Assembly: GCA_045644325.1 (NCBI GenBank)
Contig: JAZRGT010000074.1
Span: forward strand, 1 to 56,684
Source: CAG-390 sp045644325
GTDB lineage: Bacteria; Bacillota; Clostridia; Oscillospirales; CAG-272
Direction: 5' to 3'
Length of the DNA stretch: 56,684 bases
Shown here: piece by piece, positions 17,293 to 26,325 of the stretch
Layout of the letters: every line of letters begins with the position of its first letter
Position numbering within the stretch: position 1 is the stretch's first letter
The notes under the pieces: generated by a model
Seen by the model: only the letters and a program-made list of their open reading frames with translations
Database searches by the model: none
What the model was told of the DNA's origin: nothing
Made by a program: the position numbers and the translations under genes

Positions 17293-17333
17293 ATATCGCG
17301 CCGCAGTGCATATGGCATCCTGCGGCGCGATAT
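17293..17333. terminator. bidirectional terminator between convergent genes
   Basis: ATATCGCGCCGCAG pairs with CTGCGGCGCGATAT around a 12-base loop; a T-rich tract follows on the minus strand, serving the glycosidase at 17357. A second small hairpin, CCCTCCCGCTTGCGGGAGGG, lies just upstream near 17212. Confidence 0.85.
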
Positions 17334-17356
17334 TCCTATGGAAAGGAACGCAATTT

Positions 17357-18799
17357 TTATTTTTTCTCTACTCTATAAAGCGTAAACGCATTCTTTTCAA
17401 GCGAGAAGAAATGTCTGAAAACGCCGTCGGCGCCTACCTTGCGGGCTGCTTCGGCGGTCATCTCGACCGTCTTACCCTCACAGGTCTTGCCCGTTACGAC
17501 GTTGTTGTGATTAGAGTCGCAAAGATGCCCCTTGATGACGTAATCGCCCGCGGGCATGCCCGAAATTTCAAGCTCGCCGAGAATAGTCTCGCCCGATGTG
17601 TTTACGACGATTATCGAAATTTCCTCATCATCCTCGACCGCCACCGCGCAATACTCGCTGTCGCGGGAGAGAGCCTCGCTGACAGAAACGCCGAGTCTTT
17701 CGCCGCAGAGATCGTGAAGCATCTTTATCGCAACACCGTTCGGTGTCATCGCGTAGCTTCCGTCCTCGCAGAGAAGGAACTGCGTGAATGAAATCTGCAG
17801 GTTGGGGTTGTGGAAGGTGCACCAGGGGAAGGGGTAAAGCTCGGGTTCTTCCGCGCATCCGAGCGCGAGAAGATAGGTGATAAGTCCCGCGGCGTTATAG
17901 AGCGAATCGCCGTCGATGCCCGTGGTGCGCGCCCGACCGAGCTCGTTGAGAAACACCTTTCGCTTCGGCAGACCGAAATCCGCGAGCATTTCGTTGTGGA
18001 GTTTCAGAATGTGACGGAGCTTATCCACACCCGAAAGGCGGGCGACGTCATACTCCTTCTTGCCCACAAGATTCATCGTCGCGCCGGAATCGTAGTGATG
18101 GTAGGAATAAAAATCCATCTCCACGCCCGCAGCTTTGAGCTTTTCAACTATCTCGCGCATCATATCCCAGACCGTGATCGGATGCGCCGCGGCAAATCCG
18201 CCGAGCTCGAGCGGGAGGTCGTAGTTATGCTTTTCGTTGAGCCTCTTGACCGCGCGGTGGGCACAAAGGTAGATATTTACGTATTCCTCGGCGTTCAGGA
18301 GCCCGAACGAGCGTATATCGACCTCGTTGCAGCACTCGATATAGCGGATATTAGGCGCAAGTTCCTTACAATATTCGACAGCTTTCTCGAATATGCTTTC
18401 ATATTCGTCAAATGTTATTACACCGTCGGACACCTCGCGCTCAAGTCGGCGGACGTTGAGCAGAAGCTCGTCAGCCTCTTTTGCGTGGGAGGTAAGGTAC
18501 GCCTTGAATCGCGTTCCCGACGGTGCGGGGACGATGTTTTTCCAATCGTAGGGGTAATGCAGTTCCTCGGCAGGATAACGCGCCACGCCGATGTCGTAAT
18601 CGGGATAGAACTCTCCCGTTCTGTAATCCCAATACTCGTCAAGCGTGATCCAAACGCGCATTATCTCGGCGCGCCCGATCTGCCCCGACATATAAGCAGG
18701 AAAATCCTCGGGCGGCGAGTAGCGCAGAGTGCTGTTCTGCCAACGAGTAGGGTCGATATATTTACCGAGTTTTTCGGAGCGGTTGACTATTATTTTCAT
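17357..18799 (-). CDS. clan GH-A glycoside hydrolase (GH39-like)
   Basis: A 480-residue protein without a signal peptide, so probably a cytoplasmic retaining glycosidase acting on imported oligosaccharides. The (beta/alpha)8 clan A pattern is visible: RVWITLDEYW (residues 48-57), the acid/base motif IECCNEVD with Asn158-Glu159, YSYHHYDSG near 231-239, and the nucleophile strand VFLNELGRA with Glu286. A C-terminal beta-sandwich (about 370-478) follows, as in GH39 beta-xylosidases. Exact family and substrate are uncertain. It is the last gene of the carbohydrate cluster, separated from the DUF2185-like gene by inverted-repeat element D. Confidence 0.8.
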   Translation of the reverse strand: MKIIVNRSEKLGKYIDPTRWQNSTLRYSPPEDFPAYMSGQIGRAEIMRVWITLDEYWDYRTGEFYPDYDIGVARYPAEELHYPYDWKNIVPAPSGTRFKAYLTSHAKEADELLLNVRRLEREVSDGVITFDEYESIFEKAVEYCKELAPNIRYIECCNEVDIRSFGLLNAEEYVNIYLCAHRAVKRLNEKHNYDLPLELGGFAAAHPITVWDMMREIVEKLKAAGVEMDFYSYHHYDSGATMNLVGKKEYDVARLSGVDKLRHILKLHNEMLADFGLPKRKVFLNELGRARTTGIDGDSLYNAAGLITYLLALGCAEEPELYPFPWCTFHNPNLQISFTQFLLCEDGSYAMTPNGVAIKMLHDLCGERLGVSVSEALSRDSEYCAVAVEDDEEISIIVVNTSGETILGELEISGMPAGDYVIKGHLCDSNHNNVVTGKTCEGKTVEMTAEAARKVGADGVFRHFFSLEKNAFTLYRVEKK

Positions 18800-18858
18800 T
18801 TTTTGTTCCTTTCTTAATTTTCAAAGGTACACATCGGTTTTGCTTGCGGTAAACGTTA

Positions 18859-19177
18859 GTTGCGCGGGCTCCTTCCACCACTTACGTGGTCCCCCTCCCT
18901 CCCGGAGGGAGGCTGGGTTTGTGCTGACTTGTTTGTTTCTGCAGCAAATTTCGTTTACAGCGTTAACTCTGTTTAGGTCAATAGGAATACTTTATTAAAA
19001 AGTTTGCTGATGCTCCATTACAAGTGTGGAATTATTTAAATTAAATATTCCTATTTACCCAAACTGAATTTGCTGTAAACCAAGTTCGCTGTACTAACAA
19101 AGGAATTTGCGCCAACCATTTTTCCTCCCTCCGGGAGGGAGGGGGACCGCGGAAGCGGTGGAAGGAGCCCGCGCAAC
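18859..19177. repeat. inverted-repeat intergenic element D
   Basis: 54-base arms, 18859-18912 and 19124-19177, match in reverse complement with three mismatches. They begin GTTGCGCGGGCTCCTTCCAC and end in CTCCCTCCCGGAGGGAGG. The core is itself an imperfect palindrome: TAGGTCAATAGGAATA near 18975 against TATTCCTATTTACCC near 19046. The whole 319 bases could fold into one long hairpin. No coding capacity. It interrupts a run of same-direction genes. Confidence 0.85.
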
Positions 19178-19221
19178 TTCGGTATTTTGCATTTTATATA
19201 CAGAAGTATTTCAGAAGATTA

Positions 19222-19509
19222 TTAAGTCTTCTTCCGTGCAACCCAAGAGCCATTGAAATTCTCCGCGCATTCTCCGCGCTTCAAACCGGCGAATTTTGCA
19301 ACCGATTTGTCGATTTCGAGCATCTCCGCCAAGGAAACTATTCTTGCTTCATCCTCTGTGTGATTTCTGCCGCACAGAAACTGCCAACAGCCGTCTTTAT
19401 CGTGAGAAACGTATAATATCGGTTTATTTTCATTCAGCACGTGACAGCAGGTGAAGCACATTGTATTCTGTGCATCGGAAAACGGGAATTTCCTTTTGAA
19501 CAGCTTCAT
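19222..19509 (-). CDS. DUF2185 (Imm33)-like small protein
   Basis: A 95-residue protein with the CHVL...WQFLCG...H pattern and the following SLAEMLEIDKSVAKFAGL segment of DUF2185-type proteins, which also include immunity protein Imm33. The ATG at 19507-19509 starts one base after the stop codon of the SDR gene, suggesting translational reinitiation. An alternative in-frame ATG at 19551 would overlap the SDR gene, so the start is uncertain. No toxin is nearby, and its role in a sugar operon is unknown. Confidence 0.7.
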   Translation of the reverse strand: MKLFKRKFPFSDAQNTMCFTCCHVLNENKPILYVSHDKDGCWQFLCGRNHTEDEARIVSLAEMLEIDKSVAKFAGLKRGECAENFNGSWVARKKT

Positions 19510-19510
19510 A

Positions 19511-20284
19511 TCACTTAATAATCGGATAAAGCTGAACCGTATTTCCTCCATCGACGACTAGCTCTGCGCCTGTCGTATTGCGGGCGCATTCGGCGAAATA
19601 CCAGACGGCGTCGGCGATATCCGCGCCGTCGGCAACGTCGCCGATGGGGGTGAAGCGCGAGGGGACGTCGCGGTAGAAATCGGGATTTTTCTCCCAACGG
19701 TCGGTTCTTATCATACCCGGAAGCACGGCGTTGACACGGATATTATACTTTCCGAGGTCGATCGCCAAGGCTCTCATCAAACCGAGCTGACCGCCCTTTG
19801 ATGCAACGTACGCCACGCGGTCGGGGATGGCGCGGTAGGCGGTGTTCGAGTTGATGAAAACGATATTACCGCCGCCCTGCTCCTTCATTCTCGCCGCCGC
19901 GTGCTCGCAGAGGCAATAGTTCCAGACAACGTTGGTGTTTATGACCTTCATCATATCCGTGATCGGATTTTCAAAAATCTTCTGACCAAGACCCTGATCG
20001 GCGGCGTTGAGGACGAGAGTTTCGACAAAAATACCCTTTTTGTCAAGGAAATCGAACATTTCCGCCACGCCTTCCTCGTCAATGGTGCGCTCGTCGATCA
20101 GCGAATCTATGGCGCAGCCGATGATATTTACATTCGGGAATTTTGCGCGGTAACGCTTCTCTGCCTCCGCAACTTTTTCCGGATCTCTGCCCGTAAATAC
20201 GATATTTTTGCCCTCCGAGGCGAATTTTTCAACTATCGCGACGCCCGTATTGATCGTCGCGCCTGTGATGAGTACACTTTTCAT
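19511..20284 (-). CDS. SDR-family NAD(P)-dependent oxidoreductase
   Basis: A 257-residue classical short-chain dehydrogenase. The Rossmann N-terminus ITGATINTG departs from TGxxxGxG by having Asn in place of the middle Gly. Also present are TGRDPEKV, VLNAADQG in place of NNAG, the catalytic Ser in INSNTAY, Tyr and Lys in YVASKGG, and VNAVLPGMIRT. Such enzymes oxidise or reduce sugars and sugar acids. It follows the dehydratase gene by 10 bases in one operon, so oxidation of a sugar to a lactone or reduction of a keto-sugar acid is plausible. Cofactor choice is not clear. Confidence 0.88.
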   Translation of the reverse strand: MKSVLITGATINTGVAIVEKFASEGKNIVFTGRDPEKVAEAEKRYRAKFPNVNIIGCAIDSLIDERTIDEEGVAEMFDFLDKKGIFVETLVLNAADQGLGQKIFENPITDMMKVINTNVVWNYCLCEHAAARMKEQGGGNIVFINSNTAYRAIPDRVAYVASKGGQLGLMRALAIDLGKYNIRVNAVLPGMIRTDRWEKNPDFYRDVPSRFTPIGDVADGADIADAVWYFAECARNTTGAELVVDGGNTVQLYPIIK

Positions 20285-20294
20285 CGCACACCTC

Positions 20295-21455
20295 TTAGAA
20301 ATAAAAAGCCGTTTCGGGCGGGCGGATGTCGGTCAGCGCGCCCGTGTAGTGGCGGAGGGTGTGAGGCTGATAGGGATGCTTGAGACATTCCTCCTCGTTG
20401 ATCTCGATGCCGAGACCGGGCTTATCGGGGATCGTGATATAACCGTCGGCGTATTCAAGCGACTCGTTGGTAACGTCCGCTCTCCAAGTAACGTCGCTGT
20501 ACATAATTTCGAGAATCGAGAAATTGGGACAGCAAGCGGCAAGCTGGAGGGTTGCCGCGTTTGCAACGGGGCCCGAGGGGTTATGCGGCGCGAAGGGGAT
20601 ATAATAGGTCTCCGCCATCGCCGCGATCTTTTTGAGCTCCATAATTCCGCCCGCGTGGCTGACGTCGGGCTGGATAAAGTCTGCGGCACGCATCTCGAAG
20701 AGATCCTTGAAATCCTTGAGGCAGTAAAGTCTCTCGCCCGCCGAGATCGCAACGGGGGATTTATCGCGAACCGCCTTGAGCGCCTCGAGATTGTCGGGCG
20801 GGGTGGGTTCCTCGAAGAACATGGGCTTGAATTCCTCGATCAGCTTTGCGATCTTGATACCCGTCGGCACGTTAAACCTACCGTGACCCTCGATAAGAAG
20901 GTCGACCGAATCGCCAACCGCCTCGCGGACAGCCGCGATGTTGCGGAGCGCGGTGTCGAGATCCTTGTTTGAAATTTCAAGATAGCTCTTGCCGAATGGA
21001 TCCCACTTCATAGCCGTCACGCCGCGTTTGACGGCGATCTTCGCCTTTTCGGCAAATTCCTCGGGCGTTTTTGCGCCCGCGAACCAGCCGTTGACGTAGA
21101 TACGGCACTTATCGTTGACCTTACCGCCGAGGAGCTGATAAACGGGAACTCCAAGCGACTTGCCGAGGATATCCCACAGTGCCATCTCGACAGCAGACAG
21201 CGCGCTCATAAGCACGGGGCCGCCGCGCCAATATGCGTCGCGATAAATGTCGTGGAAGTGCTTTTCGATCGTGCGCGGATCCTTGCCTACAAGGTACTCC
21301 TTGATATGCTCGACCGCGCCGATAAGAGCCTTTTCCTTATATTCAAGCGTCGCCTCGCCCACGCCGTCGATTCCCTCGTCGGTGTAGACCTTGACGAACA
21401 TCCAGTTTGTGCGGAAGCAATCGACCGCAAAAGTTTTAACGTCAATAACCTTCAT
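20295..21455 (-). CDS. mandelate racemase/enolase-superfamily dehydratase, galactonate dehydratase-like
   Basis: A 386-residue enolase-superfamily enzyme. The N-terminal capping domain is MKVIDVKTFAVDCFRTNW. The barrel motifs are AVEMALWDI(L)GK, a catalytic MKWDP strand, metal ligands in LLIEGHGRF, FEEPTPP and ISAGER, the PDVSHAGG strand and the base His in FAPHNPSGP. The C-terminal RHYTGALTDIRP is typical of D-galactonate/gluconate dehydratase-like members, which form 2-keto-3-deoxy sugar acids. It starts 2 bases after the MBL-fold gene ends. The match is strong to the family, moderate to the exact substrate. Confidence 0.88.
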   Translation of the reverse strand: MKVIDVKTFAVDCFRTNWMFVKVYTDEGIDGVGEATLEYKEKALIGAVEHIKEYLVGKDPRTIEKHFHDIYRDAYWRGGPVLMSALSAVEMALWDILGKSLGVPVYQLLGGKVNDKCRIYVNGWFAGAKTPEEFAEKAKIAVKRGVTAMKWDPFGKSYLEISNKDLDTALRNIAAVREAVGDSVDLLIEGHGRFNVPTGIKIAKLIEEFKPMFFEEPTPPDNLEALKAVRDKSPVAISAGERLYCLKDFKDLFEMRAADFIQPDVSHAGGIMELKKIAAMAETYYIPFAPHNPSGPVANAATLQLAACCPNFSILEIMYSDVTWRADVTNESLEYADGYITIPDKPGLGIEINEEECLKHPYQPHTLRHYTGALTDIRPPETAFYF

Positions 21456-21457
21456 TT

Positions 21458-22150
21458 TTATACCTCGATCTCTTCCCAGATGGTGGGAATTACTTTATTT
21501 TTGCAAGGGAAATCCTTCGGGTCGAGCGAGTCGAACATTCCGAAGTGATAGGGGACGACGGTCATCGCGTGCATTTTCTTTGCAAATCGCGCGGCATCCG
21601 TCATATTCATATTGTTGCCAACGCCGTTGATGGGGAGGAAAAGTACGTCGATATTGCGTCCGAGCGGAGGCAGGCTGTCGAAAATTCTGCTGTTATAAAG
21701 CGTGTCGCCCGTGACGTAATATACCTTATTTTCGACGGTATCCTCGATCACCACGCCGATCGCGTAGGGGTCACTGTGCGCCGCGCGGACGGCGGTGAAG
21801 ATGAAACCTTTAAGCGAAACGCTCGTGAATTTATCAAAAAGAATATAATTCTGACCGCAGAGATCGCCCATCGCCTTTGCGCGGACGGAGGTAGGTCCGA
21901 GAACGGACATCGGTTTGCGCGATTTCTTGAAGAAAACGGGCGCGGTTTCGGGGTCGTAGTGGTCGATGTGGTCGTGGGTGAAGATCATAATATCGGGGTC
22001 GATATTGAAATATGCCTCGTTGATGGGAGAGCGGCGATAGTTCGCGGGCTGTACCTTTTCAACGTAATTAGACAAGTAGGGGTCGATCATTATCGAAACG
22101 CCGCCGCGTTCGAATAATAAGCCCGCTTGTCCGAGCCAGGTGATAGTCAT
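21458..22150 (-). CDS. MBL-fold metal-dependent hydrolase, UlaG-like lactonase candidate
   Basis: A 230-residue metallo-beta-lactamase-fold protein. It starts MTITWLGQAGLLFE, then has IDPYLSN and the zinc motif THDHIDHYDP; VVPYHFGMFD near the C-terminus supplies a further ligand. The size and the ITWLGQA start fit the UlaG-like group, whose model member is L-ascorbate-6-phosphate lactonase. Directly before an aldonate-dehydratase-like gene, a sugar-lactonase role is the natural inference, not a demonstrated one. No signal peptide. Confidence 0.85.
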   Translation of the reverse strand: MTITWLGQAGLLFERGGVSIMIDPYLSNYVEKVQPANYRRSPINEAYFNIDPDIMIFTHDHIDHYDPETAPVFFKKSRKPMSVLGPTSVRAKAMGDLCGQNYILFDKFTSVSLKGFIFTAVRAAHSDPYAIGVVIEDTVENKVYYVTGDTLYNSRIFDSLPPLGRNIDVLFLPINGVGNNMNMTDAARFAKKMHAMTVVPYHFGMFDSLDPKDFPCKNKVIPTIWEEIEV

Positions 22151-22185
22151 ATTGTTTGTGCTCCTTTATCAAACAGGTGTAATGA

Positions 22186-22325
22186 ATGCAAAATGCAGAA
22201 TGCAAAATGCAAAATTCGGAAAATTTTCTCACTACGTTCGAAAATTATTTTATTAAAATACTTTTTGAGCAAAGCGAAAAAAGTTACCTTCATTTTGCAT
22301 TCTGCCTTTTGCATTTTGCATTTTT
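22186..22325. repeat. inverted-repeat intergenic element E
   Basis: Left arm 22186-22214 and right arm about 22290-22325 consist of tandem ATGCAAA/ATGCAGA heptamers in opposite orientation. The inner part carries GAGCAAAGCGAAAAAAG, related to the inner motif of element B. Its right end runs into the stop codon of the GH39-like gene at 22324. No coding capacity. Confidence 0.75.
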
Positions 22326-23748
22326 ATTTCATTAAAATCGCAAGCGGCGAGTCGAGGAGGGGGATGTTTTTGAGTCTTACGATATCCTCGCCCGCGTCCT
22401 CGATCATATCCTCGCGGAGGGCGTAGATCGTGCCGTCGCGGAGGTCGCAGAGGCGGATGTCCTCGGGGCGCTGTCCGCAGAGGGCGAAGGAGATCGTGCC
22501 CTCGTAGGTGGTGGTCAGGAGGGGAGTCGCGTTCCAATAGACGAGCGCGTGGCTGCCGTCATCGAGCTCGAAGCCGTAGATCTTTGCCTGCTCGTCGTCC
22601 TCGGTCGCGTTGATGCGGCGCGAGGGGTTATACGCGCGGTAATAGGGGATATTCGCGCGCTTGACGTTGCCGCGGAAAAGGGTTGCGAGGGTCTGAAGCG
22701 CGTAATAGGAGGGCTTGGGAGTATAGTCGCCCGTTGCAACGCCGTTCTCGTCGAAATCTGCGCCGAGAACTCCGAAATAGCCGTAGTCAAGGTAGGTGGA
22801 CTTATCACCGACAACACCGTAAAGTGCCTCGATCATATCCATAGTTGAGAAATAGGACGTAAACTCAACGCCGCACCAGAGGTCGGTGACGAGTGTGCGG
22901 AGCAGTATCTTCATCTGCTTTGCGGGCGTCCAGGCAAATCCCTTGACCGCGCCGTTGCCGTCGCTTCTCGACTGTGCGCCGCCCTCGCCCTGAATGAGTC
23001 CGATATTCGGGTTATACATATCAACGAGCGAACGGAGCGCGCGGATGACGTCCTCTCTCTGCCAATCGGCGGCTGAATAGAGATGGAAGGAGATGTAATC
23101 GATATAATCACCGAGCCCTGCGCGGAGGGCGGTGTTTACGAAATAGGGGGCGCGTGTATGTGCGAGGGCAAAGCCGACGACCTTGGCATCGGGATCGACC
23201 GCCTTGATCGCCTTTGAGGTGTCGATTGCGAACTGCGCGTACTCGCGCGCATTCTTCGTCATATCGTAATCGGGTTTCGTTTCCTCAAAATAATGCTTCC
23301 AGCCGAGCTCGGGCTCGTTCCAGATCTCCCAGAACTCAATTCTGCCCTTAAAATGCTCGGTGATCGCGGTGACATAATTGACCCAGCCCTGTCTTGCGTC
23401 CTCGCCCATCGGCGGGCACTTGACCGCGCCGAAGATCTTCGCGGCGAAATCGGTATAGAGCGGGTTGCCGTAGCAAAGGCAGACCCACGGCTCCATTCCG
23501 CGCGCGAGGAGGTTATCCACGATCTTATCGAGCCACTCGAAGTCATAAACTCCGCGCTCGCGCTCGGTCTTGAGCCAGCCCGACTGAATTCTTACCTTCT
23601 TTACGCCGATCGCGGCGACCTTATCGTACGCCTTTTCGGGATCGAAAACGTCGCGGTCGAGCTTTTCAAAGCCGATGCCTATTTTGGAATATTCAATTTC
23701 ATCCGATGAAAGATGCTCGAGGGCACCGATCTTTTTAAGTCTTTCCAT
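22324..23748 (-). CDS. GH39-like glycoside hydrolase (clan GH-A)
   Basis: A 474-residue glycosidase resembling GH39 beta-xylosidases. No signal peptide, so it is predicted intracellular. Motifs: VRIQSGWLKTE (residues 52-62), acid/base FWEIWNEPELGW with Glu145, YISFHLYS (218-224) and probable nucleophile LIQGEGGAQS with Glu255. A beta-sandwich C-terminal domain (about 385-472) follows. GGAGG precedes ATG 23748. It is the first gene after the AraC divergent promoter, likely transcribed with the lactonase, dehydratase and SDR genes. It probably releases the sugar those enzymes oxidise; the xylosidase assignment is tentative. Confidence 0.85.
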   Translation of the reverse strand: MERLKKIGALEHLSSDEIEYSKIGIGFEKLDRDVFDPEKAYDKVAAIGVKKVRIQSGWLKTERERGVYDFEWLDKIVDNLLARGMEPWVCLCYGNPLYTDFAAKIFGAVKCPPMGEDARQGWVNYVTAITEHFKGRIEFWEIWNEPELGWKHYFEETKPDYDMTKNAREYAQFAIDTSKAIKAVDPDAKVVGFALAHTRAPYFVNTALRAGLGDYIDYISFHLYSAADWQREDVIRALRSLVDMYNPNIGLIQGEGGAQSRSDGNGAVKGFAWTPAKQMKILLRTLVTDLWCGVEFTSYFSTMDMIEALYGVVGDKSTYLDYGYFGVLGADFDENGVATGDYTPKPSYYALQTLATLFRGNVKRANIPYYRAYNPSRRINATEDDEQAKIYGFELDDGSHALVYWNATPLLTTTYEGTISFALCGQRPEDIRLCDLRDGTIYALREDMIEDAGEDIVRLKNIPLLDSPLAILMK

Positions 23749-23776
23749 AATAACCTCCGAATTTTTAAAAATACTG

Positions 23777-23847
23777 TTTACTTTTTTACCGTTATCTGAT
23801 ATAATATAAATTAATGTATTTTAATTATATCACGATATATCGGCTTT
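23777..23847. promoter_or_regulatory. divergent promoter region of AraC regulator and GH39 operon
   Basis: Plus strand: TTTACT (23777-23782), 17-base spacer, TATAAT (23800-23805) with an upstream TG, toward the AraC gene. Minus strand: a TGATATAAT -10 near 23826-23831 with a weak TTTTCA -35 17 bases upstream, toward the GH39-like gene. The palindrome GATATATC near 23835-23842 is a possible regulator site. The two promoters overlap, so binding of one regulator could affect both. Confidence 0.6.
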
Positions 23848-23903
23848 GAAAAGGCAAAATATACTCTTATTTTATCACAATCTTACGGTATAGGAGAAAT
23901 TAT

Positions 23904-24722
23904 ATGCTTACTCCCGAAAAAGACATAAGCTGCGGAGTTTTCGACAGCTCGCTACTGCGAAAAAGACAAACGAAAAGCAACCCGCGTACGGTGATCTCTT
24001 ACGAGCTTGAAATATTTCTCGAGGACGGTGGGGTCAGCTATATGAATGATGAGCGGTGCGCGGTGCGCCGCGGGCTGCTTCTCTGCGCCAAGCCCGGAGC
24101 CGTTCGACGAAGCGACTTTCCCGTAAAATGCGGATACATAAGGATCACGGAGGACGGTGCTAATCGTGAGGGGCTGGGCAGCCTGCTTTCCTCTCTTCCC
24201 TCCTACACTTATATAGAAGACCGCGGCGAGGCGGATGAGGTGATCGCACTATTTTCAAAGCTTGAACGCCGCCTTTTCGGCAGAAGCGAGGACAACCTCA
24301 CCTCGCTGCGCACAAACGCGCTTTTTCTTGATATACTATACCGTTTACATAAAATATGCGATAAAAAAACCGCTTTAAGGGATACCGAACCCGTCGGCGA
24401 TCCTCTACACGCGGCGCGCGAATTCATCCTTGAGCATTTTTCGGAGAACTGCTCGCTTGAAAGGATAGCAAGCGAGGTAAATCTATCGCCGAATTATCTT
24501 CACACTGCCTTCAAGGAAGCCTTCGGAGAAACGCCCTACGCTTACGTCACACGAAAGCGGATAGAAAAAGCCAAAAGACTTATTTCGGCGGGGCGAGAGT
24601 CGATGCTTACCATCGCGCTTGAAACCGGATTCTGCTCCCAATCGCATTTCAACAAGGTCTTCAAGGCGCACACGGGTATGACTCCGAAGGAGTATCGCAA
24701 CAGTATTGTTGATATATACTGA
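23904..24722 (+). CDS. AraC-family transcriptional regulator
   Basis: A 272-residue regulator with an N-terminal ligand-binding region (about 25-130) that resembles a cupin-like AraC sensor, and two C-terminal helix-turn-helix motifs (about 170-268): CSLERIASEVNLSPNYLHTAF, then MLTIALETGFCSQSHFNKVF followed by TGMTPKEYR. These are standard AraC/XylS features. GGAG precedes ATG 23904. It is divergent from the GH39-like operon and is the likely carbohydrate-responsive activator of it. Sensor ligand unknown. Confidence 0.93.
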   Translation: MLTPEKDISCGVFDSSLLRKRQTKSNPRTVISYELEIFLEDGGVSYMNDERCAVRRGLLLCAKPGAVRRSDFPVKCGYIRITEDGANREGLGSLLSSLPSYTYIEDRGEADEVIALFSKLERRLFGRSEDNLTSLRTNALFLDILYRLHKICDKKTALRDTEPVGDPLHAAREFILEHFSENCSLERIASEVNLSPNYLHTAFKEAFGETPYAYVTRKRIEKAKRLISAGRESMLTIALETGFCSQSHFNKVFKAHTGMTPKEYRNSIVDIY

Positions 24723-24756
24723 AAAAATCAAATCGGTTTTACCTGAATATGAGTTT

Positions 24757-24792
24757 GGGGCTGAGTCGCTCTTTAGCAAGTGACTCAGCCCC
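24757..24792. terminator. bidirectional terminator between AraC gene and array-type lipoprotein gene
   Basis: GGGGCTGAGTCGCT pairs with AGTGACTCAGCCCC. The convergent genes end on either side. A related GAGGCTGAG hairpin lies at 30304-30340. Confidence 0.85.
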
Positions 24793-24809
24793 TTATTGGA
24801 CTTATTTAA

Positions 24810-26309
24810 TTATTTAAGATTATCAAAGCCCGCATTAATATCTGAAATTCTCTTGTTGAGATTTCTCTCATAAGCCTTCTGCTGTGAGATGTAAGAGCCT
24901 GCGGTGTTACCGTTGACTGCGTTACGGAAGATGCTGTAGGACATCTTATCAAGCTGAGTGGTGAAAAGTCTTGCGATATCAATCTCAACACCGTCGCGGA
25001 TGAGGTCGAACATAAAGGAGTCGTCGCTCTGGTCTGCGTATCTCATCTTCATAGACTCCTCGAAGAGTGCGGGAGTTACGTTGAGATAGCTCTGATATGC
25101 CATAAGCTCGATAGTTGCGGCTGCAGCCTCGGGATTGTTTGCTGCGGTCGAAAGCATATACATAGTGTAGCCGAAGCCAAGGCAGGTGCGGTAATTGTCC
25201 TGATCTGCATCATACTTCGGAATAGGAAGAATACCGAAGTTGAAGCCGATATCGGTAAGGCTTCTGGTTATAATGTAAGGACGGTCAACGATGAAGAGGG
25301 CGTTGCCCGCTGCAAAGATGGGCTCACTCTTCTTGATATAAGCGTTGCCCGAAACGTGAAGCAGGTTGCAAAGCTTCTCAAGCAAGTCAACAGTCTTCTG
25401 AGAGAAGAGGTCGGGGGAGAGAACGAGATCACCGTCGGAATTTACATCAACGGTGGTAAGGGCCGAGCCTGCGTAGAAGGGGTCGAAATGTACGTTGGTA
25501 GCAACTGCGCCGTAGCGGTCGCCCTCGGAAGCGGTATTGTCGCCATCCTGTTCGAGATATACGCCGTTGGTAAACTCAATGAACTTATCGAGTGTCCACT
25601 CACCGTTATATGCGAGCTCGTAGAGTGCATCCGCGCCCAAATTATGAATGTTGGTAAACATATCCTTGTTGAACATAACGAGGTACATCATATGGATGAA
25701 GTTTGTGGAAATATCACCCGATGCAAAATAAATACCGTCGCGGATGGTCGCCTTGGAGATAAGGCTCTTGGGCCACCAAGGCTTGTCAAATTCCATAATT
25801 TCGTAGCTCGTGAGATCCTGAGTTACACCATTGGTCATAAGGGTTGCGCCCGTCATAGAGTAGCCGCAGAAGAGGTCGTGCGCATCCGCGCCCGCCTGAG
25901 TGCTGTTGACGCACACGTTGACGAAGGATCCCATATCGGTGTTATCTCCGGGAGTTCCGGTGAATTCGAGAGTTACGCCGAACTGCTCCTGGATCTTTGC
26001 GTTTCTTCTGTAGATCGCATCGTTGACGGCTTCACCCGTCTGATCTTCAACGAAGAACTCGAGGTTCGGAACGTCGTCCCAATAGAGGATCTTGACAGTG
26101 GTGCCGTCAAATCTAAGGTCCTCGGGGATGTCGCTCTTGGCGAAAAGGGTTTCCTCGGCGGTGGTTTCGGCTGCGCCGCTGTCGGGAGCTTCGGTTGCCG
26201 CGGGAGCTGTTGTCTCGCCCGTCGAGCCGGTTTCGGCGCAGGAGAGAGCCATGGGAAGCGTCATCGCGAGGATAAGGATCGCGACGATGATTCGGGAAAT
26301 GTTTTTCAT
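24810..26309 (-). CDS. extracellular solute-binding lipoprotein, seventh paralogue
   Basis: A 499-residue predicted lipoprotein with signal MKNISRIIVAILILAMTLP and lipobox LSC, then a Thr/Ala/Glu linker. It is homologous throughout to the six proteins at 0.6-10.9 kb: ILYWDDVPNLEF, DKPWWPKSLI, GIYFASGDISTNF, the EQDGDNTASEGD loop and DLIRDGVEIDIARLF. It is the last gene of an operon with the secreted glycosidase-like protein (gap 16 bases) and the APH-type kinase. This ties the family to glycan binding more firmly than the array does. No permease in the window. Confidence 0.88.
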   Translation of the reverse strand: MKNISRIIVAILILAMTLPMALSCAETGSTGETTAPAATEAPDSGAAETTAEETLFAKSDIPEDLRFDGTTVKILYWDDVPNLEFFVEDQTGEAVNDAIYRRNAKIQEQFGVTLEFTGTPGDNTDMGSFVNVCVNSTQAGADAHDLFCGYSMTGATLMTNGVTQDLTSYEIMEFDKPWWPKSLISKATIRDGIYFASGDISTNFIHMMYLVMFNKDMFTNIHNLGADALYELAYNGEWTLDKFIEFTNGVYLEQDGDNTASEGDRYGAVATNVHFDPFYAGSALTTVDVNSDGDLVLSPDLFSQKTVDLLEKLCNLLHVSGNAYIKKSEPIFAAGNALFIVDRPYIITRSLTDIGFNFGILPIPKYDADQDNYRTCLGFGYTMYMLSTAANNPEAAAATIELMAYQSYLNVTPALFEESMKMRYADQSDDSFMFDLIRDGVEIDIARLFTTQLDKMSYSIFRNAVNGNTAGSYISQQKAYERNLNKRISDINAGFDNLK

Positions 26310-26325
26310 AACATTTTACTCCTTT

